In this document: one piece after another, positions 33,045-40,529 of the stretch
Layout of the letters: every line of letters begins with the position of its first letter
How positions within the stretch are numbered: the stretch's first letter is position 1
Source of the DNA: Citrobacter arsenatis
Lineage (GTDB): Bacteria > Pseudomonadota > Gammaproteobacteria > Enterobacterales > Enterobacteriaceae
Assembly (NCBI RefSeq): GCF_004353845.1
Contig: NZ_CP037864.1
Span: forward strand, 2,232,001 to 2,296,000
Length of the DNA: 64,000 nucleotides
Reading direction: 5' to 3'
The notes under the pieces: generated by a model
Told to the model about the DNA's origin: nothing
What the model saw: the letters and a program-made list of their open reading frames with translations, nothing else
The model's database searches: none
Made by a program: the position numbers and the translations under genes

Positions 33045-33793
33045 TGTCCCGATTGATGCAGCTACAGGACGTAGCGGAATCGACCCGACTCGGCCCGCTT
33101 TCTGGTGAGATAAAAGCAGGCGAGATCCTGCATTTAGTGGGGCCTAACGGGGCAGGAAAGAGCACGTTGTTGGCGCGTATGGCGGGCCTGACGACCGGAG
33201 AGGGCAGCATCACCTTGGGTGATATGCCGCTTGACGAATGGCCGTCAGCTAAGCTGGCGCACTACCGTGCCTATCTTGCGCAACAGCAAAATCCACCGTT
33301 TGCGATGCCGGTCTGGCATTTTCTGACGCTGCATCAGCCTGACAAAGAGCGCACCGATCTATTACAGGACATCGCCGATGCGCTCGGCCTTGGGGATAAG
33401 CTGGGGCGTAGCGTGAATCAACTCTCCGGGGGGGAGTGGCAGCGCGTACGCCTGGCCGCGGTTATCCTGCAGATTTGCCCGCAATCGAATCCATTAGGTC
33501 AGCTTTTATTGCTGGATGAGCCGATGAACAGCCTGGACGTGGCGCAACAAAACGCGCTGGACAGGTTGTTAAGTCAGCTGTGTTCGCAGGGGATAGCGAT
33601 TGTCATGAGTAGCCATGACCTTAATCATACCTTGCGTCATGCGCACAAGGCCTGGCTTCTTAAACGCGGGAAGCTGCTTGCCAGCGGCTCACGGGATGCG
33701 GTACTCACGCCGGCTAATTTGTCTGCAGCTTATGGCGTGAACTTCCGTCGTTTGGATATTGAAGGACACAGAATGCTCATATCAACCACTTAA
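33044..33793 (+). CDS. btuD: Vitamin B12 ABC transporter ATPase BtuD
   Basis: Nucleotide-binding subunit of BtuCDF. Walker A GPNGAGKST near residue 33-41, signature LSGGEWQRV near 127, Walker B LLLLDEPMNSLD near 150 and switch histidine in SSHDLNH. 249 residues. Its start shares one base with the btuE stop, indicating coupling. nlpC follows after 77 nt with no clear terminator between. Confidence 0.97.
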   Translation: MSRLMQLQDVAESTRLGPLSGEIKAGEILHLVGPNGAGKSTLLARMAGLTTGEGSITLGDMPLDEWPSAKLAHYRAYLAQQQNPPFAMPVWHFLTLHQPDKERTDLLQDIADALGLGDKLGRSVNQLSGGEWQRVRLAAVILQICPQSNPLGQLLLLDEPMNSLDVAQQNALDRLLSQLCSQGIAIVMSSHDLNHTLRHAHKAWLLKRGKLLASGSRDAVLTPANLSAAYGVNFRRLDIEGHRMLISTT

Positions 33794-33870
33794 GTTAAAT
33801 GGGTTCTTGAAAATCATATAATTTCCACGCTAAATTGACATAAAAATATAATTCAGAGGATTCGTCCTGA

Positions 33871-34335
33871 ATGCGCTTTTGGCTCCTTTTCATCACAGCA
33901 TTGTTTTTGGCGGGCTGCAGCAGCCATCGTGCTCCTGCGCCAAACGCTCGCTTGTCGGATTCTATCGCTGTTATCGCCGGTCTTAATGACCAACTGCAAA
34001 CCTGGCATGGCACACCTTATCGTTATGGCGGCATGAGCCGTAGCGGGGTAGATTGTTCTGGGTTTGTTTTGATGACGATGCGCGACAAATTCGATCTGCA
34101 ACTCCCGCGTGATACACGCACACAATCGAAAATTGGTACTGAAATCGATAAAGATGATTTACTGCCCGGCGATCTGGTTTTCTTTAAAACTGGCTCCGGG
34201 GAAAGTGGTCTGCATGTCGGAATTTACGATACCAATAATCAATTTATTCATGCCTCAACCAGCCGCGGAGTGATGCGCTCATCCCTGGACAACGTTTACT
34301 GGCGTAAAAACTTTTGGCAGGCGCGACGTATTTAA
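33871..34335 (+). CDS. nlpC: Lipoprotein NlpC (NlpC/P60 peptidase)
   Basis: Cell-wall-associated cysteine peptidase of the NlpC/P60 family, probably a D-glutamyl-diamino-acid endopeptidase. Lipobox LAGC with Cys16; the catalytic Cys is Cys62 in SGVDCSGFV, His115 in SGLHVGIY and the third residue His127 in QFIHAST. 154 aa. In E. coli it follows btuD in the same way. The 319-bp gap to ydiV holds a weak GAGGCCGC/GCGGTCTC hairpin (34350-34374) and the ydiV leader. Confidence 0.95.
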   Translation: MRFWLLFITALFLAGCSSHRAPAPNARLSDSIAVIAGLNDQLQTWHGTPYRYGGMSRSGVDCSGFVLMTMRDKFDLQLPRDTRTQSKIGTEIDKDDLLPGDLVFFKTGSGESGLHVGIYDTNNQFIHASTSRGVMRSSLDNVYWRKNFWQARRI

Positions 34336-34507
34336 TCCTCATTAGTCACGAGGCCGCCTAAGACTGTGCGGTCTCGGCATTTCCATTTGAAAGTCACTTT
34401 TTTATTTCTGCCGTTAGCCGGACAATACCCCTGAACATTAAGAGCGTATCTTGCTAAAAATATGATTTATTCCGAGATATTAAAAAGTGCAAAGCTGGAT
34501 ATTCGTT

Positions 34508-34513
34508 TATAAT
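34508..34513 (+). promoter_or_regulatory. Candidate -10 of the ydiV transcript
   Basis: TATAAT at 34508-34513 is a perfect -10 with no good -35 at standard spacing. It would give a leader of about 135 nt before ydiV, covering the 31-codon ORF and the hairpin. Confidence 0.35.
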
Positions 34514-34562
34514 CAGGATAAGCTAAAAAAAAGGATTCGATTTACCGGCTAAAAAGGGACAA

Positions 34563-34658
34563 ATGAAAGGGCCTCTACTTGCATCAGCAATAACGTATTT
34601 CTCCATCCTTTGCTACAGGATGCCGGATAACACCTATGCAGAGGGGCTGGCACGATGA
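34563..34658 (+). CDS. 31-residue leader ORF coupled to ydiV
   Basis: ATG 34563 is preceded by AAAAAGGGACAA, a good Shine-Dalgarno at proper spacing. The frame encodes 31 residues, beginning MKGPLLASAITYFSILCYR, with a hydrophobic middle, and stops at TGA 34656-34658, overlapping the ydiV ATG (34655) by 4 nt. This is the layout of a translationally coupled leader peptide. The same stretch folds into a hairpin that covers the ydiV ribosome-binding site, so translating the leader could open it. I know of no described homologue; coding reality is unproven. Confidence 0.45.
   Translation: MKGPLLASAITYFSILCYRMPDNTYAEGLAR
34571..34647 (+). promoter_or_regulatory. Leader hairpin that can mask the ydiV ribosome-binding site
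   Basis: GCCTCT...GCAT (34571-34584) pairs with ATGCAGAGGGGC (34636-34647) through about 12 base pairs with two bulges. The loop contains an inner CATCCT/AGGATG hairpin (34604-34609 and 34617-34622). The GAGGGG Shine-Dalgarno of ydiV lies in the right arm. Several GGA words (CsrA-type) occur around it. Confidence 0.5.
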
Positions 34659-35368
34659 TTGTTTCACTGGATACTCTTTACCATTCAGAGTTCTCTTTTC
34701 TCCCTGCGAGAAGCGAAAAAGGCGATCTTGAATACGTCGATATCATCACCAGTTTCGCCAGTGCACATGGGGATGTACGTATACCCACTGAACTGGTCCT
34801 ACCTCGGATGACGGGTGAAGAACAATGTCGCTTATTTAGCGAAAAACTTGAATTAATCGAAACGTGCCAACACTTTTTTATTCAACGGAAAGTTTCCGCC
34901 TGGATTAATTTAACGCCGGCAATTGCTAATACTTTATTATCAGATGCTAAATTTGCTTCACAAGTTGAACGATTTTCATTTCTGGAGCTGGCTATTAATG
35001 AAAATTATCCAGAGTTAAATAATGGAAAAGAGAATCCAACGCTGGCTGCATTAGCGGCGCGATTTCCACTCGTTTTAACAAACTATGGTGCTGGCGGCAT
35101 ATCAACCCGGGCCATTTTTGATGGTCTGTTTAAACGTGTCGTGTTGGATAAAAACTTTGTTCAACAAAGGATTACACATATTTCGTTCGAGCCGTTTATG
35201 CGGGCGATCCTGGCGCAGATATCTCCTTGCAGTGAGTCAATCATCATCAGCGGTATTGATACACCGGAGATGCTAGCGCGCGTGTTACCTCTGGGATTCA
35301 GCGCTATACAGGGAGGATTATGGCCAGCCGTGCCTCCCGCGCAGATAATTTCGCTCGCTAACCGATAA
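34655..35368 (+). CDS. ydiV: Anti-FlhDC factor YdiV (RflP), degenerate EAL protein
   Basis: EAL-like protein that lacks c-di-GMP phosphodiesterase activity. In Salmonella it binds FlhD, removes FlhDC from DNA and delivers it to ClpXP, giving nutritional and bistable control of flagella. At 237 residues it is a full-length EAL fold, but the catalytic EAL motif and metal ligands are replaced (DIIT and WINLTP in their place). The C-terminal segments SFEPFMRAILAQISPC and GIDTPEMLARVLPLGFSAIQGGLWPA match relatives. The start overlaps a small upstream ORF. Confidence 0.9.
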   Translation: MIVSLDTLYHSEFSFLPARSEKGDLEYVDIITSFASAHGDVRIPTELVLPRMTGEEQCRLFSEKLELIETCQHFFIQRKVSAWINLTPAIANTLLSDAKFASQVERFSFLELAINENYPELNNGKENPTLAALAARFPLVLTNYGAGGISTRAIFDGLFKRVVLDKNFVQQRITHISFEPFMRAILAQISPCSESIIISGIDTPEMLARVLPLGFSAIQGGLWPAVPPAQIISLANR

Positions 35369-35429
35369 CCCTTATATTTGCTGGTGTTTAACAGGCTATT
35401 AACAGTCTACACTAGAGGCAGGAGGCCCT

Positions 35430-36872
35430 ATGACCCTGTCTTTTACCACTCGCTGGCGTGATGAATTACCAGCAACCTTTACAGCTCTTTCACCTACTCC
35501 CCTGAAAAACGCGCGCCTGATCTGGCATAACGATGCGCTGGCGGAGCAATTAGCTATTCCTGAGTCGCTATTTGATACCCCGAGCGGAGCAGGCGTTTGG
35601 GGTGGCGAATCGCTTCTCCCCGGTATGTCGCCTTTAGCGCAAGTGTATAGCGGGCACCAGTTTGGCGTCTGGGCAGGCCAGCTTGGCGATGGCCGCGGGA
35701 TCCTGCTTGGCGAACAACAGCTCGCTGATGGCTCAACGTTTGACTGGCACCTGAAAGGCGCCGGGCTTACGCCTTACTCCCGCATGGGTGATGGGCGCGC
35801 CGTGCTGCGCTCGACAATTCGCGAAAGTCTGGCCAGCGAGGCGATGCACTACCTGGGCATACCGACCACGCGGGCATTGTCGATTGTTACCAGCGACACG
35901 CCGGTGTATCGCGAAACGGTAGAAGCAGGGGCGATGCTCATTCGTGTGGCGCAAAGCCATATGCGTTTTGGCCATTTTGAACACTTCTACTATCGTCGCG
36001 AACCGGAAAAAGTGTGTCAGTTGGCAGACTTTGCAATTCGCCATTACTGGCCGCAATGGCAGGAAGAAGCCGATAGGTATCAGCTGTGGTTTAACGATGT
36101 TGTCACGCGTACTGCGACGTTGATCGCTGACTGGCAGGCGGTAGGATTTTCGCATGGTGTCATGAATACGGACAACATGTCGATTCTGGGACTGACGATG
36201 GATTACGGCCCATTCGGTTTTCTTGATGACTATGTGCCCGATTTTATCTGCAACCACTCGGACAACCAGGGACGATACAGTTTCGATAATCAACCGGCTG
36301 CAGCGCTGTGGAACTTGCAACGCCTGGCGCAAACCCTGTCGCCGTTTATCCCGGTCGAGGCGCTCAATGATGCGCTGGAGGGTTACCAACTGGCGCTGTT
36401 AACTCGCTACGGTCAGCGCATGCGGCAAAAGCTCGGCTTCTTTAGCGAGCAGAAAGATGACAACGAACTGCTGAGCGAACTGTTTAGTCTGATGGCGCGG
36501 GAAAGAAGCGACTATACCCGAACGTTTCGCATGCTCAGCCAAACAGAACAACACAGTGCGCAATCCCCGTTGCGCGATGAATTTATTGACCGTGCAGCAT
36601 TTGATGACTGGTTTACGCGGTATCGCGCGCGTCTGCAGCAGGACAATATTGCTGATGTTGCCAGACAAACGCAGATGAAGGCGGCGAATCCGGCAATGGT
36701 ATTACGTAACTGGCTGGCGCAACGGGCCATTAGTCAGGCAGAGCAGGGGGATTACACCGAGCTACATCGGTTGCACCAGGCGTTGCGTACCCCGTTTGTC
36801 GATCGCGATGATGATTATGTCAGCCGCCCACCTGACTGGGGAAAACGGCTGGAAGTGAGCTGTTCAAGCTAA
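35430..36872 (+). CDS. selO: Protein adenylyltransferase SelO (YdiU)
   Basis: Pseudokinase-fold enzyme that binds ATP in an inverted orientation and AMPylates protein Ser/Thr/Tyr, protecting against oxidative stress. 480 residues. The ATP-binding region GQLGDGRGILLGEQ near 85-100, and MNTDNMSILGLTMDYGPFGFLDD near 245-265 with the Asn/Asp that bind metal. The C-terminus ends SCSS: bacterial SelO uses Cys here instead of the selenocysteine of animal SELENOO. Its stop overlaps the convergent hmuV stop by 4 nt. Confidence 0.95.
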   Translation: MTLSFTTRWRDELPATFTALSPTPLKNARLIWHNDALAEQLAIPESLFDTPSGAGVWGGESLLPGMSPLAQVYSGHQFGVWAGQLGDGRGILLGEQQLADGSTFDWHLKGAGLTPYSRMGDGRAVLRSTIRESLASEAMHYLGIPTTRALSIVTSDTPVYRETVEAGAMLIRVAQSHMRFGHFEHFYYRREPEKVCQLADFAIRHYWPQWQEEADRYQLWFNDVVTRTATLIADWQAVGFSHGVMNTDNMSILGLTMDYGPFGFLDDYVPDFICNHSDNQGRYSFDNQPAAALWNLQRLAQTLSPFIPVEALNDALEGYQLALLTRYGQRMRQKLGFFSEQKDDNELLSELFSLMARERSDYTRTFRMLSQTEQHSAQSPLRDEFIDRAAFDDWFTRYRARLQQDNIADVARQTQMKAANPAMVLRNWLAQRAISQAEQGDYTELHRLHQALRTPFVDRDDDYVSRPPDWGKRLEVSCSS

Positions 36873-37648
36873 GGGGCCAGAAACACCTGCGGGGATCCGT
36901 TGGCCGGATGCTGGCCAACGTGTACCTGAGCGCCATACCAGCGTCTCAGGTCATCAGCCTGTAATACGGCCTCCGGCGTCCCCTGCGACACCAGCCTGCC
37001 GTTGTGCAGCAGCACTATTCTGTCAGCCCACAGTGCGGCGAGGTTTAGATCATGAAGCACAATACACACGTGCAGCTCTCGTGAAGCGGTTAGCATCTTC
37101 AGCAAGCGCAACAGATGCTGCTGGTGGTAAAGATCCAACGCAGAGGTCGGTTCATCAAGAAATAACCAGCCGCGAGGCGTGCCGTCACACCAAAGCTGCG
37201 CCAGCGCTCGGGCCAACTGTACTCGCTGTTGCTCGCCGCCGGAAAGCGCGGCGTATTGCCGGCCAGCCAGCGGTGTGCATCCGGTCATTTCCATCACCTT
37301 AGCGATAATTTGGGATTCCGGTCGTTGGGTCCAGGGCGCACGTCCCATCGCGATGACGGCCTCTACCGGCCAGTCGAATCCCAACTGCGTTTGCTGACGC
37401 ATCACCGCCCGATGCCGTGATAGCCTCTGGGCAGGCCATTCATCCAGCGTTTTGCTCGCCAGTTCGCAGCGCCCGGTAGCCGGTTTAAGATAACCGGTTA
37501 GCAGGCGTAGCAGGGTGGATTTCCCCGCACCGTTTGGGCCGATGAGCGCCACCAGTTCACCTTTTGCAAGGGTGAGTGATACGTCATCAATGACCGTTCG
37601 GCCAGCCACGCGGTAATGAAGCCCTTCAGCGGTGAAATGTTCAGCCAT
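36869..37648 (-). CDS. hmuV: Heme ABC transporter ATP-binding protein HmuV
   Basis: ATPase that drives heme import through HmuTUV. Walker A GPNGAGKST, Q-loop, signature LSGGEQQRV and Walker B WLFLDEPTSALD are all present in the right order. Starting at ATG 37648 gives 259 aa; it overlaps the 3' end of hmuU by 8 nt. Last gene of hmuPRSTUV. There is no terminator before the convergent selO, whose stop codon shares sequence with that of hmuV (CTAA at 36869-36872). Confidence 0.94.
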   Translation of the reverse strand: MAEHFTAEGLHYRVAGRTVIDDVSLTLAKGELVALIGPNGAGKSTLLRLLTGYLKPATGRCELASKTLDEWPAQRLSRHRAVMRQQTQLGFDWPVEAVIAMGRAPWTQRPESQIIAKVMEMTGCTPLAGRQYAALSGGEQQRVQLARALAQLWCDGTPRGWLFLDEPTSALDLYHQQHLLRLLKMLTASRELHVCIVLHDLNLAALWADRIVLLHNGRLVSQGTPEAVLQADDLRRWYGAQVHVGQHPANGSPQVFLAP

Positions 37649-38633
37649 GCGGTCCTCGCTGACGAAAAATAAGCCATAAAAACCACGGAGCACCGAGAAG
37701 ACTGGTCAACAGACCGACCGGCATCTCCGCAGGTGCAACCGCTGTACGGGCCAGCGTGTCGGCAATCAGTAATAAAAATGCGCCCGCCAGCACGGAACCT
37801 GGAATAACAGCACGATGATCTGAACCGAGCCACATGCGCATCAGATGCGGGATAACCAACCCGATAAAGCCAATCACGCCGCTTACCGCCACGGCTGCGG
37901 CAACCAGCAATGCGCTACAAAGCAGCAAAATACGCTGAACGGTACGCACATCTACGCCGAGATAATGCGCCTCCTCCTCACCCAACTGCAGCAGGTTTAG
38001 CGCCGGTGCCAGACGCCAGATTATCAATATCGTTGGGATAGCCAGCGAGGTAACCGCCAGCAGCGTGGACCATTGCGCGGCCCCCAGACTGCCCATTCCC
38101 CATAGCGACAGCTGGCGCAGTTGCGCATCATTACTGACCCATGACAGCACGCCAACCGCTGCCCCGCAGAGCGCGTTGATGGCAATACCGACCAGCAGCA
38201 GACGTGAGAGTGACCCGTCGTGCTGCTGGCTGAGGATAAAAATAACCACCGTCGCCGCCAGGGCACCGAGAAAAGCGGCCAGCATCGGGGCGTACAGCAT
38301 CAGCAACGCGGGCAAAGAGATGGGGAGTACCACCCACAGGGCGACGGCGCAGGCGGCGCCGCTGCTTATCCCCAGTAATCCAGGGTCTGCCAGCGGATTG
38401 CGAAACAGGCCCTGCATCACGCAGCCTGCGAGTGACAGAGAGCCGCCAATCACCAGCGCCAGCAGGACGCGGGGCAGGCGAATGGTGAGCCAGATTTGAC
38501 GCAGTGCCTCATCGCCATCCCGCCAGAGCAGACTCACCGGCAGGCGCAACGCGCCAAAACCGGTAGCCAGGATTGTCATCACGACTAACATGAGTGCGAG
38601 TGACCACAAAGAACAACGGATACGTCGGGACAT
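37641..38633 (-). CDS. hmuU: Heme ABC transporter permease HmuU
   Basis: FecCD/BtuC-family inner-membrane permease for heme, 330 residues, about ten transmembrane helices. Family motifs: RLPRVLLALVIGGSLSLAGC near residue 55 and GFIGLVIPHLMR at the coupling helix near 245. The N-terminus is positively charged (MSRRIRCS). The ATG overlaps the hmuT stop (ATGA), and its end overlaps hmuV by 8 nt, so hmuTUV are translated as a coupled block. Confidence 0.94.
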   Translation of the reverse strand: MSRRIRCSLWSLALMLVVMTILATGFGALRLPVSLLWRDGDEALRQIWLTIRLPRVLLALVIGGSLSLAGCVMQGLFRNPLADPGLLGISSGAACAVALWVVLPISLPALLMLYAPMLAAFLGALAATVVIFILSQQHDGSLSRLLLVGIAINALCGAAVGVLSWVSNDAQLRQLSLWGMGSLGAAQWSTLLAVTSLAIPTILIIWRLAPALNLLQLGEEEAHYLGVDVRTVQRILLLCSALLVAAAVAVSGVIGFIGLVIPHLMRMWLGSDHRAVIPGSVLAGAFLLLIADTLARTAVAPAEMPVGLLTSLLGAPWFLWLIFRQRGPHG

Positions 38634-39454
38634 CAGGGGAGTTGCTCTGCTTTAACGCGAAGCTGCAAAATAGCCTGTGGCGTGCGTACGCTAAAGCCAA
38701 GCAGCGCCATATCGTCCACCTGCAACACCTGTTTATTCCGCCCGGCAGGTGTCTGTGCAAGGCCAGGCAACGCCCACAGATTATCTTCGCCACCCATCGC
38801 CTTAACGCCGTCTTGCGAAATCACCACCAGATCGGGCTGGCTGGCAATGACGCCTTCCTGTGACAGCGGCTGATAGCGGTTAACGCCCTGCATTGCGTTG
38901 AGCAGGCCGGCGGCGCGGATAGCTGCATCGGCTCCGGTTTGCTGGCCCGCCGCCATTGCGGTCATCCCGCCATGATTGAGAATAAACAGCACACGTCTAT
39001 TTAGTTCAGATGACGGGAGCGTCGCCAGTTCCTGACGTAACATTGCGCGCAGCGTTTCGCCCTCGGCCTCCCGATGGGTTGCCTCGGCGATGACGCGAAT
39101 TTTTTCATCAATCACGTTAAGATCGTTGCTTGCCGGGATCGTGACAACTCTGACGTTGCTCTGCTCGAGCTGTTTTAGTGCCAGAGAGGGTTGCGCCTGC
39201 GCGCTGGCAAGGACCAGTGTCGGGCGGGTAGCCAGGATCCCTTCGGCGTTGAGTTGGCGTAAGTAACCCACATCCGGTAGCGCGTTTGCCGCTTCAGGCC
39301 ACTGGCTGGTGCTGTCTCGCGCCACCAGGGAAGATTGTGCTCCCAGTGCGTATACAATCTCGGTCACATCGCCACCGAGTGCAACAACCCGTTCCCCGGC
39401 AGCAGCCAGCGCTGCGATGGGCAGCAGCGCGATCAGGGCCAGCAGTTTTTTCAT
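38633..39454 (-). CDS. hmuT: Periplasmic heme-binding protein HmuT
   Basis: Substrate-binding protein of the cluster-8 (helical-backbone, BtuF/FhuD-like) family that carries heme from the outer-membrane receptor to HmuU. A signal peptide MKKLLALIALLPIAALAAAG is cleaved near residue 19-20. The mature protein begins ERVVALGGDVTEIVYALGAQ, the usual start of the domain. ATG 39454 gives 273 aa. It overlaps hmuS by 4 nt on one side and hmuU on the other. Confidence 0.94.
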   Translation of the reverse strand: MKKLLALIALLPIAALAAAGERVVALGGDVTEIVYALGAQSSLVARDSTSQWPEAANALPDVGYLRQLNAEGILATRPTLVLASAQAQPSLALKQLEQSNVRVVTIPASNDLNVIDEKIRVIAEATHREAEGETLRAMLRQELATLPSSELNRRVLFILNHGGMTAMAAGQQTGADAAIRAAGLLNAMQGVNRYQPLSQEGVIASQPDLVVISQDGVKAMGGEDNLWALPGLAQTPAGRNKQVLQVDDMALLGFSVRTPQAILQLRVKAEQLP

Positions 39455-40482
39455 GCGGCCAGTCCTTTCGGCGTGAGGGCGCCAATTTGTGCGCGCCATT
39501 GCGTCTGCTCTGGTTCACCTTCCGTACGCTGACCATACAGCTGAGCGATTTGCGTGCCGTCGGCAGCAAACAGTTCCAGACTGGTGACGTGGCCATCGGC
39601 GGTCGGTTTGCGCGTTACCCATGTTTCTGCCACGCTCTCTTCCAGTAGGTGTAAGGTAAATGCCGGGTTGAAGATATTCAGCCAGCCTTTCATCGGCACC
39701 AGTTTTTCTACCACGCCGGTAAAAATCTGTACGCAGCCACGATTACCCACAAAGACCATAATTTCATTGCCATCCTGGCGCGCGGTGTCGAGTAACTGCG
39801 CCAGTGCACTATTTGCGACTTTACAGGCCAGATCGTCGCCCACCAGATTAAACGCCTGTTGGCGGGTGAGATCGTGGCGTTTCAGCAGACCGAAAAACTG
39901 GTGTACATCGGTCATCGCTCGCCATTCTTGATCAACGGTCTGCGCATCAACCGCGATGTCGGCTGGAGCCGAATTGTTGGCCGGTTGCAGCACCAGTGGC
40001 GGGTTTTCAGCAAAGATGAAACGGGTCAGCAACGCAACCCATTCCTCTATCAGGGTGTTTTGTGTGGCATAGACTTTCAGCAGAGCATCTCCCTGATGGT
40101 CAAAGAACTGAATGCTCTGGCGCTCGCCATGGGCGGTTGTTTCGCTGATATGAAACACGCTTGCCCACTGATTGAGGAACAGGCGCAGGTCGAGGGCGTG
40201 CGGATTAAGAACCAGCCCGGCATGACCGTTGAGGTGCTGATTGGTAAAAGTACCCACCTGCTCATGTACCGCGTATTCGTTGCGGCATATACATTTGGTT
40301 TCGCCTACGGCCTCCAGTGCGCCGAGGATTTCGCGCACTTCGCCACGTAAGCGCCAGGCGTCATGACCCACGCGCGCGAAGGTCAGTTCGGCTTCGCTAA
40401 TATTCATCAACCCCGCAATATCACGTGCGTATTTGCCCGGGTTTTCTTTCTTAAGTTCCAGCCAGCGAGTGTAATGATTCAT
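39451..40482 (-). CDS. hmuS: Hemin-degrading / heme-trafficking factor HmuS
   Basis: Cytosolic heme protein of the HemS/ChuS/HmuS family, binding imported heme; ChuS homologues also open the porphyrin ring. 343 residues built from a duplicated HemS domain (about 1-170 and 180-340). The heme-ligand region in the C-terminal repeat is not pinned down here. ATG 40482 follows AAGGAAGAGACA; a longer upstream reading was rejected. It overlaps hmuT by 4 nt (ATGA). Confidence 0.94.
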   Translation of the reverse strand: MNHYTRWLELKKENPGKYARDIAGLMNISEAELTFARVGHDAWRLRGEVREILGALEAVGETKCICRNEYAVHEQVGTFTNQHLNGHAGLVLNPHALDLRLFLNQWASVFHISETTAHGERQSIQFFDHQGDALLKVYATQNTLIEEWVALLTRFIFAENPPLVLQPANNSAPADIAVDAQTVDQEWRAMTDVHQFFGLLKRHDLTRQQAFNLVGDDLACKVANSALAQLLDTARQDGNEIMVFVGNRGCVQIFTGVVEKLVPMKGWLNIFNPAFTLHLLEESVAETWVTRKPTADGHVTSLELFAADGTQIAQLYGQRTEGEPEQTQWRAQIGALTPKGLAA

Positions 40483-40529
40483 TGTCTCTTCCTTCCAGAT
40501 TGCTGCCCCGGCGAACCGGGGAAAAGTGA

